Below, piece after piece: positions 9,132 to 17,855 of a DNA stretch of 64,000 bases. Position 1 is the stretch's first letter; the number at the start of each line of letters is the position of its first letter. A program made the position numbers and the translations under genes. The DNA is from Agaribacillus aureus (GTDB lineage: Bacteria; Bacteroidota; Bacteroidia; Cytophagales; Cyclobacteriaceae), in NCBI GenBank assembly GCA_030442055.1, contig JAUJEB010000005.1:248001-312000 (forward strand). The letters are read 5' to 3'. Below the pieces are notes generated by a model, which worked only from the letters and a program-made list of their open reading frames with translations, was not told the DNA's origin and did no database searches.

Positions 9132-10979
9132 ATGAAAACATTAACGGGACAGTCTTTTCTTCCAGTTTTTAAGGAACTTTATACCAAAGTACTTGAAGAA
9201 AGTGGTATCGAAACAACATGGACTGAAATTTCGGTTAAGGAACTGGATATTCTGGCAGAAATTATTAGCAAAACTTCGAAAGCAAAAATTAGCGGTGAAG
9301 CTCTTAGAGATTACCGATACATGTGCCTTGAAAGACCAAAATATCCTCTAAAAGTTCGATTCGACAAACTTGAGCTTTTGTGCGGTTATGCCAATTTCGA
9401 TATCTCTACTTTTGAGCAACCCCCTAAAGATGAGAATGAGATAAGAATAGTGATCACCGAAGACTTTTTTGAAGAAGGGAATGCTAATGTGGCTAAGCGA
9501 CTGCTTAGGCGTTATGGCACAATAAAAGAGGATTATGCAGTGGATGACTGGCAACTGCAAATTGAAACAATTAAGCAGGTACCCTATAATAAGAAAGAGG
9601 CAAAAAAATTAGCTCATCTGAACCAAGCAGATTTTATACTCTGGGGAGAATCAGTTCCTTGGAAGTCGGCTATGAATTACCGATTGATGGTTGTAAACCC
9701 TCAACGTTATTGGATAGACAATGAAAAGGATGACATGATTTATTCTTATCAAAAGATCACAGATCTTTCAGAAATCTGTGAGAGTGACTTTATTCTTGAG
9801 CCGGAATACCTGTTATTTTTTGCCCTTGCTGCCATGACTTATAAGACTCAGTTAGATGCAAAAGCGCTAAAACTTTGGAAAAAGGTCAGTGAGTTAAGGA
9901 AACAGATTGCCGACCCATATTTCTATATGGGAGTAATACATCACCTTGCTCACCGCTGGGAAGAGGCTATTCTTTGTTATGAACAAGCCAGTGAATTTCC
10001 GGCATTAGGGAATGACACCCATGAGAAAAATTCTTTTAACAAGGTTCTTCTACACATGTATCGCGCTGAAGCTAGCGATTTGGAAATCGCCAGACATATT
10101 CTCGAGAAAGAAATTAGAGATGAACATCCCTATGTGAAGGAATATCAAGCCTTGCGTTATCGACTCTATAGCCTATTGAAAGAAGAAGAAAAGGCGTTTC
10201 AAGCACTGCAGGCATGGGAAAACACTTCCTTGCAAAACTACCATGCAAAAAAAAGATCAATTGGTCAGGAATCTTTTTCTACTAAGGCAGATTACCTCTT
10301 AATCCAAGGAAGTGAAAGGGTTAGTATTTTGTTTGAACAACAAAAATTGAATCTGACTAGTGCGCTTTTAAATTCCCGAGATCGACTAATGAGTCAAGGG
10401 GGTGATATACGATTGTATGCAATAAAATTGCACAATCACCTCCCCGTAACTATTGATGTAAAAGAAGAGCCAGAGCAGGTGATAAGACTTGCAAAAGAAT
10501 TACCAGAGTTTGCCGTTAAGCGACATGATCTTTTCGAGTTTTATAAGCACGAATACCCATGGATGGTGTTGCAACCTACCTACGTGCCAATTTATGATCC
10601 TTACGCAATGGACTTTGAGTATACCCTGCAGTTCAGATATAATGACAAATTCACGAAACATTCACTTCCGATAAAAGATGGTTGTTTTCTAATGGACAGT
10701 AGGAATATTCTGCGTGAGACTGATGGCCAATCATTTATCCCTCATCAGCTGTTTGAAGATGTCAGGGTAAATATCTACAATCCTTTTGATGATGAACTGA
10801 AAATACTATATTTAAAGGGTCTGGTTTTTATGGATAATTACCATTTTATGCAGTTGGTAGTTAACTTTCAATCTCAGTTTCCACGACTTAAACCTTCTTC
10901 ATTAGAGCAAAAAACAGCAAGTTTTATATACCAGGCTTTTGGGGCTATCCCATTAAGGCATTTGATCAACCCATTGTAA
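9132..10979 (+). CDS. TPR protein with shared N-terminal domain and TolB/FlgO-like segment
   Basis: A 615-residue cytoplasmic protein. Residues 1-95 repeat the N-terminal module of the first operon gene (ALRDY..., RPKYPLK). Residues about 106-215 resemble the TolB/FlgO/CsgG-like alpha-beta domain often seen in signalling proteins: IRIVITEDF at the start, then LAHLNQADFILWGESVPW and a closing NPQRYWID. Residues about 225-385 are TPR-like (FYMGVIHHLAHRWEEAILCY). The last 200 residues form an unrecognised mixed domain. It begins 34 bases after the previous gene, and the next begins 15 bases after it, so all are one transcript. It is probably a sensor or assembly platform. Confidence 0.78.
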   Translation: MKTLTGQSFLPVFKELYTKVLEESGIETTWTEISVKELDILAEIISKTSKAKISGEALRDYRYMCLERPKYPLKVRFDKLELLCGYANFDISTFEQPPKDENEIRIVITEDFFEEGNANVAKRLLRRYGTIKEDYAVDDWQLQIETIKQVPYNKKEAKKLAHLNQADFILWGESVPWKSAMNYRLMVVNPQRYWIDNEKDDMIYSYQKITDLSEICESDFILEPEYLLFFALAAMTYKTQLDAKALKLWKKVSELRKQIADPYFYMGVIHHLAHRWEEAILCYEQASEFPALGNDTHEKNSFNKVLLHMYRAEASDLEIARHILEKEIRDEHPYVKEYQALRYRLYSLLKEEEKAFQALQAWENTSLQNYHAKKRSIGQESFSTKADYLLIQGSERVSILFEQQKLNLTSALLNSRDRLMSQGGDIRLYAIKLHNHLPVTIDVKEEPEQVIRLAKELPEFAVKRHDLFEFYKHEYPWMVLQPTYVPIYDPYAMDFEYTLQFRYNDKFTKHSLPIKDGCFLMDSRNILRETDGQSFIPHQLFEDVRVNIYNPFDDELKILYLKGLVFMDNYHFMQLVVNFQSQFPRLKPSSLEQKTASFIYQAFGAIPLRHLINPL

Positions 10980-10994
10980 TGTCCCAAATCTGCT

Positions 10995-11599
10995 ATGAAT
11001 GATCTTCAAGCATTCATAGAAAAATACGCTAATCAGAGACCTCAATACGAAGATTTTTTACAAAAAATAATTACTTGCATTAAAGAAGAAGCATCAAAAA
11101 GGAAGTTGGCCTACAAAAATATAGAAGGTAGAATAAAGAATTTGGCAAGCATCAAAGAAAAAATTAAAAGGCAGAAGATAAGTGACCCTTTCAGTGACAT
11201 CTATGATTTTGCTGGAGCAAGAATAGTTTGTATCGCCAACTATCAACTCGATTTATTAAAAGAATTATTTATAGTATAGTACAAAAGAGAAGACTTAGCG
11301 CCAGATAAAATGGGTTATCATGCTAAACACTATTCCATTAGATTCCGAAACGAAGAATTGAGTAGGCTATTTGACCCGCTCATCCAACCAATTTGTGAGG
11401 TACAATTTCAAACCTCTTATTTCGGGCAATCGATGAAATTACTCCTGAGTTCATGTATAAAAAAGAGTATAAATATACTAAAGAGAGTCAGAGAAAGAAT
11501 AATATTTTATGGACTCAACAGGAAATTATACAAAATATTATTGATGATTTATATAGAGAAAATGAAAATTGGTCTACGGTTAAAAAGAATATTCTATGA
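10995..11599 (+). pseudogene. RelA/SpoT-domain nucleotide synthetase, broken
   Basis: An alarmone synthetase-type gene broken twice. From ATG 10995 the frame gives the family signature GRIKNLASIKEKIKRQK (K/R-x-K...SI..K) and DPFSDIYDFAGARIVC. An in-frame TAG then stops it at 11277-11279. The same frame continues with YKREDLAPDKMGYHAKHYSI and ICEVQFQT, the GY-x-x-H and E-x-Q-x-x-T motifs of the synthetase fold. Near 11420 the frame shifts, and the tail (AIDEITPEFMYKKEYK and onward) runs to TGA 11597-11599, overlapping the CHAT gene start as ATGA. That restored overlap shows the intact gene was part of the operon. Such enzymes make (p)ppGpp-like nucleotides; several are phage-triggered toxins. 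As written, the protein would stop at 94 residues. Confidence 0.82.
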
Positions 11600-14500
11600 C
11601 TGCATTATCTAGTTATCTCAATCTACAGAAATACTTTTATAGGGGCGATCTTCAAAGCTTCAAAGACTGCTATCTCGCCGGTAAGCAGACGGCGGATGGA
11701 AAGTCACATTTACTAGCTGCAAGAGCATTCCAGGAAATGAGGACTTGGGATGAAGTGAGGAAATGTTTACAAGCAGTCGTGGAGACAGGAACACCTATTG
11801 AGCAGGTAAAGGGGGAATTGCAGTTGGAAAGCATTGAATTCGTACTCACCCACCAATCCAGGGATGTAGCCTCCAAACTTCTGGAAAAATCTAAGGACAT
11901 TGCAAAGAAAAATCAAAAGAGTGAATTAAATCTGTTTTCTAAAATGGTTCAATTACGTATAGAGGCGGCATTAATTACTCTTGGATTAACAAATGCAGAC
12001 GAAAAAGACCGAATCCTAACACAAGGGAAAGAGCTAATGATATCCTATCAACAGGTAGATGGGGAAGCGGCAGCCAATTTATTGCTTCTTCTGATGAATC
12101 ATAGCCTTTCAGCACCATATCCGAACGCTCTTTTGGCTATGGATATGTACAAATACTACGTTAATATTGACTCAGAAGAAAATGACATTTGGTATTATTC
12201 ATGGCACAGTTTGACACAGGCTAAATCTATTCTTGAATCACATTACATTGAAGCTGAAAGAATTCAGGTTTCTGCCCTTCCAACAGAGTTGCAAGAGATC
12301 CAAAACCAAATGATAGATAAAGGTCATGTATGTGTTGAAGCATTGATGGCTAGCCTCTATGGATCACATTTGCTGGATCTGGAATGTATTGAAGGTCTTG
12401 ATTGGATCTCAGAACATTTAGATACACTTTGGAAGTTCGGTCATAAAAGAGAGGTAATTGATTACAAAAGGAAGTGTCTCAATTGGACACAAGACAGAGG
12501 TCAGGTTGAGCTAAATCATAAGTTGACACAGAATCTCCAACCATATAAGCAAACAAAATCCGAACAATTTTCTAAGGATTTGGAAAAGCTAAATGTATCA
12601 TTTAAACATTTTGTGGAAGGGGATTATGCATCTGGGGAAAAAATACTCTCCGCTCACCTAGACCAAATATCAAGTGAAGCCAATCGCGTTCATCTTGTAA
12701 GCTTGATGGTAAATAATGCATCGAAAATTGCAACCACTAAACAGCATGTAATTAAGCTTATCCAAAAGGAAGTTGATAAACTGGAAATCACAAAATCAGT
12801 ACTATATGCGCAACTACTCACTTTTAAAGGTATCTTATCTCCTACACGAGCCCAAAAGGCGAATGCTTTCCTTGAAGCAGCTGAGGTTTATGTGGAGTTA
12901 GGATACCTGGAAGATGCAATTCAGCAATTCAAGAACTATTTTCTTGAGAGGACCGCTGACAACTATACCAAGGGTAAGCCAATAATGGATGACCATCTGC
13001 GCGACATCATCAACCGAATCGAGTCTCTGCTTGATGGCAGTCGCTGGGTTAAAAATCCTACTTTTCTACGTGGTATTGTTTTTCAAACCATAGGCCAAGT
13101 ATTATCAAATGGAGCAGCAAATGAACAGGTAGTGAATATTTTGTCGTTAGCCTCTTCCCAATTTTCCAAAGGCTACCACCTGCAAGCCCTGGCTATCAAC
13201 ACCAATTACTTGATGCTTAATCTGATACAACAGGGAAGAAATCAACAAAACTTGGATTTTTATTTAAGAGCCATAGAGGAAGGTAAAAAAGCTCTGGATA
13301 TCCTTTCACCAACAAAACTATTGGATTTTCAATGGCGATTGTTGTTCTATCTGGCTTTGGCTAACAGTGAACCTATAAAATATAAGCTTTTCAAAGAATC
13401 AAAATCTAGCCAAAGGGCATCAAAAAATGCTAAAGATTACTATTTCAAAGCATTATCAGTTTTTGACTCTGTTCTTATTAATATCAAGAATTCCTCAAGT
13501 AATCAACGTGTTTTGGCTGCTGGTGAACTTAATAAAGATGCACGACAACTGATATTTTCCGGGTTTTACTTCTTCCTGATGCAGAAAGATTTAAAAACCT
13601 GCATTATATGGTTAGAGAAATTCCGATCCAAATCCTTAAGTACCTCAATAGTTCAAAATCTGATTACAAGTCATCTCGATCCAAATGGATTAATTATTCG
13701 TGAAAATGCGCTTCTAAAACAAATAGAAACCTCCGATTCGACAAAAACGACGGCCTTGAGAGCCGAACTTCAAGAAATTTATGACCAAATGAAGAAAGAG
13801 AGTAACTACACATATTATTTAAAAGCAAGGAACCCTGAACCATTTACGTTCGATGAGGTCAGGTCAATTTTAGAAAGATTTGAAGCATCCAACCTAGGTC
13901 ATAGAGTATGGTCAGCATACTATTTTACTCATGAAGACGGTGTCTATTTATTTTGTTTTGATAAAATCAGATCGGAACCGTATTTCACAAAAATTTCTGT
14001 TACCGCGCAAAAACTTCAGGAACTGATTACACGATTTGATATTACGAAAATGGGGGTAGTTGAAATGGAAAGAGAAACTAGAAATCTGTTCAATGAGTTG
14101 GTTGCCCCATTAAAAAAATGGACTAATCCTGAAGATGTTATATGTATTGTGCCATATGGGTTTCTACACGATATCCCATTCCATATCTTAACCATTAGTG
14201 AGGAACCGCTAATTACACGTAATCCAATATTTTACAATACAAGCCTATATACTTGGCGGTATATGGATCAATCTATTAATAAAAGCAGGAATTCGTTTGC
14301 TATCTTTGGCAATCCTCGAAACAACCTGGAAGCTTCAGAGAAGGAAGCAAATAGAATAGCTAGCCTATTGAGGCAAGAAGCTTACCTAGGTCAACAGGCG
14401 ACAAAAGAAGAATTTCTTAAGGCACTTAAAAAGGTATCATTCCTTCATTTTGCCGGCCATGGATTCTTTGGTGAAGGCAAAGGTCTAGAAACATTCTGGT

Positions 14501-14853
14501 TGGAGATGGCGGGAGAAGACAAGGTGACTGCAAAGGATTTATTGAATCAAGAAAATAACTGTGATTTAGTTGTATTAAGTGCATGTGATACTGCAAAGTA
14601 TGTCAAATATCATGGAGAGGAGCACGCAGGTTTAATTAGTGCTTTGCTGGGATCAGGAGTTAAATCAGTTATTGCCCACCACTGGCTGGTGGATGACCAA
14701 GATGCACTTGCGTTTTTTTCAGAATTTTACCAAAATTTTATCAATGGAATGCCAGTGGTAATTGCCTTTCAACAAGCCATGAAGGCACTATACAAAAGCA
14801 ACCAGGAATTAAAGAGTTGGGCTGGCTTTATGCTATACGGTTTTCCAAGTTAA
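11596..14853 (+). CDS. TPR-CHAT caspase-like protease
   Basis: Last gene of the operon, 1085 residues. About 750 residues of helical TPR-like repeats precede a C-terminal CHAT domain (about 820-1085), a caspase-like cysteine protease fold. The catalytic pair is present: His 955 in LHFAGHGF and Cys 997 in VVLSACDTA. Other CHAT marks are ICIVPYGFLHDIPFHIL and the final SWAGFMLYG. CHAT proteases are known effectors in bacterial defence, for example with gasdermins or CRISPR type III complexes, where they cleave a partner after activation. The substrate here is unknown; TPR proteins encoded beside it are candidates. The start ATG overlaps the ancestral stop of the RelA/SpoT-type gene. Confidence 0.92.
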   Translation: MTALSSYLNLQKYFYRGDLQSFKDCYLAGKQTADGKSHLLAARAFQEMRTWDEVRKCLQAVVETGTPIEQVKGELQLESIEFVLTHQSRDVASKLLEKSKDIAKKNQKSELNLFSKMVQLRIEAALITLGLTNADEKDRILTQGKELMISYQQVDGEAAANLLLLLMNHSLSAPYPNALLAMDMYKYYVNIDSEENDIWYYSWHSLTQAKSILESHYIEAERIQVSALPTELQEIQNQMIDKGHVCVEALMASLYGSHLLDLECIEGLDWISEHLDTLWKFGHKREVIDYKRKCLNWTQDRGQVELNHKLTQNLQPYKQTKSEQFSKDLEKLNVSFKHFVEGDYASGEKILSAHLDQISSEANRVHLVSLMVNNASKIATTKQHVIKLIQKEVDKLEITKSVLYAQLLTFKGILSPTRAQKANAFLEAAEVYVELGYLEDAIQQFKNYFLERTADNYTKGKPIMDDHLRDIINRIESLLDGSRWVKNPTFLRGIVFQTIGQVLSNGAANEQVVNILSLASSQFSKGYHLQALAINTNYLMLNLIQQGRNQQNLDFYLRAIEEGKKALDILSPTKLLDFQWRLLFYLALANSEPIKYKLFKESKSSQRASKNAKDYYFKALSVFDSVLINIKNSSSNQRVLAAGELNKDARQLIFSGFYFFLMQKDLKTCIIWLEKFRSKSLSTSIVQNLITSHLDPNGLIIRENALLKQIETSDSTKTTALRAELQEIYDQMKKESNYTYYLKARNPEPFTFDEVRSILERFEASNLGHRVWSAYYFTHEDGVYLFCFDKIRSEPYFTKISVTAQKLQELITRFDITKMGVVEMERETRNLFNELVAPLKKWTNPEDVICIVPYGFLHDIPFHILTISEEPLITRNPIFYNTSLYTWRYMDQSINKSRNSFAIFGNPRNNLEASEKEANRIASLLRQEAYLGQQATKEEFLKALKKVSFLHFAGHGFFGEGKGLETFWLEMAGEDKVTAKDLLNQENNCDLVVLSACDTAKYVKYHGEEHAGLISALLGSGVKSVIAHHWLVDDQDALAFFSEFYQNFINGMPVVIAFQQAMKALYKSNQELKSWAGFMLYGFPS

Positions 14854-15247
14854 TATCACTTAATTTTAATATAGGTCAAAGTTTATTTACTCAAGTGAAT
14901 AATATTAAAATTTTTCACATAGCCATGATTTTCAATATATTAGTCAATGTGCTACAGTATTTTGGAGAGTAAGTTAAGAGGTCAATCCCTACTTCACTTT
15001 TTTGCCTTTTTCAGTTTCGTTAACAAATGAGAGGTTTAATCGATTCTTTAAACTGAAGAATAAATTTGAAAAATTGATTATAAGACCCTATAAGATTTGT
15101 ATCATGATATACTCAATATTATGAGCTTTAGCCATTATGACACTTCAATTAAAGTGTTATAAAAAGCAAGCAAAATCATTTCAAATGAAGATTGACCATA
15201 AAAAACAATAACCTCATAAAACTCTGACCTATGACACTTAGTGCATT
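14854..15247. other. Region downstream of the CHAT gene
   Basis: About 395 AT-rich bases with no supported gene. Host or element DNA lies here just outside the tRNA-Thr-like half at 15248. Confidence 0.5.
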
Positions 15248-15288
15248 AACCCACAGTCGGATTCGAACCACCAACCCACTGATTACAA
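15248..15288 (-). other. tRNA-Thr(TGT)-like 3' half, putative att remnant
   Basis: On the minus strand the sequence from TTGTAATCAGT through GGTTCGAATCC to the acceptor strand TGTGGGT is the 3' half of a threonine-type tRNA. It begins inside the anticodon loop. Bases upstream of it do not form the other half, and the T-stem carries at least one mismatch, so it is not a working tRNA. It lies about 30 bases past the stop of the integrase remnant. Tyrosine recombinases commonly use tRNA anticodon-loop or 3' sequences, so this fits an attachment-site remnant. Confidence 0.6.
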
Positions 15289-15320
15289 TCTATCCGCTAT
15301 ACCCGATCTTTAAATCAAAT

Positions 15321-16616
15321 TCAAGAAACCACTCGCTCATTCGCCTCATCCAAAACCTCATTCTCGAAGCTTTTTAAGTAGATCTCTGTTGTATTTAAAG
15401 AACGATGTCCCAGGCCTTCACTTATTACTTCAACGGGAATACCCACATATTTGGCTATAGTTGCCCAGGAATGCCTTATTGATTAAGAGGTGAATTTCCC
15501 CTCAATACCGGCGTCTTTGGCAATGGTCCGTAATCTTTCGTTAAACCTTCTTCTTTGAGTTTTGTATTTTTCATAATGTTCCACACTGCCATCATAATTT
15601 GTAGGGAATACATAGTCTCCGGTATTTTTTCCCTTGAGATAATATTGGAGTATCGTTTTTAACTCCTGAGTTAATTTAACCGAAAGCTTTTGTCCGGTTT
15701 TGCTTCTTCCATAAAAAATTCTACCCTCCCTTATATCATTAATCTTCAGTTTCACCAGATCGATAAAATTCATTCCTCGGCAGTTGAACATAATTAACAG
15801 ATAATTTTTAGCATGCCAAAGCGCGGACCCACGTTCGTAATTAAGATTTCTTATTTCGATTATTTTTTCTTTTGTCTGGGCCTTTTTAACAATCCTTCCT
15901 GGTCTGGATAGTTCATAAAAATCAAAAGGATTTTTGGGCGTGTTAAATTTGTCTTCTTTTATAGCAGCATTGTAAATTGAACTTAGACCTCTAATATAGC
16001 TATTGATTGTGTTGGGTTTATTTCCTCGGGCCTCATGTTCTGCCTGAAATTCATTGAGAAATGAGACAGTTATATCATTCAGTCTTAAATCTTTACCCTT
16101 GTTGAATTTTTTAAAAGCAGTAATGGTGTTTTTATACCAGTCGGCGGTACCAGCTCTTTTTGCTTTCTTTTTTCGGTCAATTAAAATACTTCCCCATTGT
16201 TCTAACGTAATGCCAGCCTTTGCGTAGTTATGGGACTCTATTTTGGTAAATCCGTTTTTAATGTCGGGGTTTGATTTTAACTGATCGGCTTCATCCCATT
16301 TAACTTTAATGTATTCAGCAAGATCGTCTACGGTAAACTTGTTAACCTCTCTCCCCAAATCATCGATGAGATTCTTAGCGGTTTGCCATTTGCGATTTAT
16401 TTTTATATTTATCCTTTCGCAATTCTGGTTTTTATTGACTTTGGCAGACTTCCTCAACCGCTTCTCGATATTGTCCCAACCCACGTCAGAAGTATAATAA
16501 GACAACCTGATTATCCTGGCCTTCCTATGAAAAACCCTTAGGGCCACCGGGAATAAATCGGTGCCAATTCTTCTTGATGTATCTCTGGTGTCCAATATTA
16601 ATTTTACTTTTGCCAT
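15321..16616 (-). pseudogene. Tyrosine recombinase (integrase), one in-frame stop
   Basis: A Bacteroidota-type phage/transposon integrase: N-terminal arm-binding region, SAM-like core-binding domain (about 130-240) and catalytic domain. Arg 280 (MFNCRGMNFIDL) and the active-site Lys region GRSKTGQK are present. A TAA at 15483-15485 interrupts the gene at codon 378. The same frame continues with SIRHSWATIAKY (Arg 381), then GLGHRSLNTTEIY (His 404, Tyr 413) and stops at 15321. TAA sits where homologues often have Tyr (TS-Y-x-x-RHSWAT), so a single base change explains it. The truncated product would lack three catalytic residues, so the enzyme is dead unless the stop is read through. Confidence 0.88.
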
Positions 16617-17171
16617 TAGATAGCATCATTTGATACAGCTAAATATAAGCAAAAATTGTGCACACTTTATGCACACTTTTTTTGAATTCAAACAAACCCC
16701 AATGAACCCTTAAATCCAGTAAATATTTGATAATCAGCGATATATTGGCTGTTTAGGAGCCGGTAAAACAAGCTAAAAACCGCTAAATTTGTGTTCGACA
16801 AGCTAGGGGTCACTGGTTCGAATCCAGTATTACCCACGGTAGAGTTATGGTGTTAAATCCAGCACCATAACTCTCTATCATTCAGATACTTATTAATCAA
16901 TTCTTTGGGACGCTTATCTACCTAAAAGATTTTCAAAATTATTTTATATTATTGATAATCAAATAGTTAAGTAGTTTGGATCCGTTATTGTTGCTTCTTG
17001 ATTGTAAAGTGTTGTAACGGCTCAACCAGCCATTATGAGGGATGCACACACAAAATCAATGACCTTTTAGAGTATTCTTTCCAGGTTTAAATAGGTGGCT
17101 CTGATAGCACATCTGAAACTGAAAACAGTTTGTAAAGTTGAGGACAAATTGGAAAGGAGATTAAGAAAAAA
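16617..17171. other. Degraded intergenic region
   Basis: Upstream of the integrase start. It contains the tRNA-Val-like half at 16797-16836, and further right a stretch that may be a decayed upstream part of the AbiEi-like gene; stops occur in every frame. Confidence 0.5.
16797..16836 (+). other. tRNA-Val(GAC)-like 3' half, putative att remnant
   Basis: Sequence starting GACAAGCTAGGGGTC, followed by a perfect T-arm (ACTGG TTCGAAT CCAGT), acceptor strand ATTACCC and discriminator A. A complete tRNA would need CTAGC before the anticodon loop to pair with GCTAG; here the bases before GAC do not match. It is therefore a 3' half starting in the anticodon loop, as left by integration at a tRNA gene. 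It faces away from the integrase, opposite to the Thr-like half. Confidence 0.6.
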
Positions 17172-17402
17172 TTATTAGAGTATACTGTAATTTTCGGCAG
17201 TCAATCTATTATTAAAAGGCTTGGATTTCTTCTGGAACTACTCCAATTAGGGGGGGCTATCATAGAGGAACTTCAGGCTAAAAAGACTAGAATGATTACC
17301 CTTCTAAATCCAGTTCAGAAAAATGTTGGAAAGGTAAATGGCGGTTGGAACATCCGATTGAACTTCGATATAAATACACTAAGAGCTAGTCCCTTTTCAT
17401 GA
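17172..17402 (+). pseudogene. AbiEi-like antitoxin, C-terminal remnant
   Basis: An open stretch of 76 codons without start codon context. It reads SIIKRLGFLLELLQLG, then a helix, LLNPVQKN, and GGWNIRLNFDI before TGA 17400-17402. The order 'KRLGFLLE ... L-x-P ... W-N-x-R-x-N' is that of the C-terminal part of AbiEi-family antitoxins (type IV toxin-antitoxin / abortive infection). Upstream codons in the same frame contain stops (17133), and no AbiEii toxin gene follows. Only the tail of a lost system remains. The family assignment is by eye. Confidence 0.5.
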
Positions 17403-17528
17403 AGCACTGTCTTTTAGATGCGATAACTAAGGAAAAGATTTTGTTCCTTCTACCAAACAAAAAAATGTGAATAACTAATCACGGAAATTGTTGATTCGAA
17501 AAAAAAATAGAATCATATTTGACAAATA

Positions 17529-17846
17529 ATGACAAGTCAAAACAAATCTAAAATTAGTAGTCTCGGACACAAAATAAGAAGTCTGCGTGAATCTAAAGAA
17601 CTACTTCTGAGACAAGTAGCAGCGGCAATTGAAATTGATCAGGCACTACTTAGTAAAATAGAAAGAAGTGAAAGAATTGCTACAAGAAATCAAGTAAAAG
17701 CTCTTGCAAACTTTTTTGAAATTGACGAGCGTGAATTATTAACACTTTGGCTTGGTGAAAAAATAGCACATGAGATAAGAAACGAGGACGTAGCAAAGGA
17801 TGCATTAAAGGTGGCTGAACAACAATTAAAATGCAACGGTGAATAA
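17529..17846 (+). CDS. XRE-family transcriptional regulator
   Basis: A 105-residue protein with a helix-turn-helix of the Cro/C1 type at about 12-66 (LGHKIRSLRESKELLLRQVA, then IDQALLSKIERSER) and a short helical tail. It precedes three DNA methyltransferase genes in the same orientation, nine bases before the first ATG. It is therefore probably the control protein of this island, as C proteins are for restriction-modification operons. Controller operators would be expected just before 17529; I did not find a convincing palindrome. Confidence 0.88.
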   Translation: MTSQNKSKISSLGHKIRSLRESKELLLRQVAAAIEIDQALLSKIERSERIATRNQVKALANFFEIDERELLTLWLGEKIAHEIRNEDVAKDALKVAEQQLKCNGE

Positions 17847-17855
17847 CAATAAGTG

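Noticed and set aside
15248-15288. Working tRNA-Thr gene
   Set aside because: 5' half absent and T-stem mismatched.
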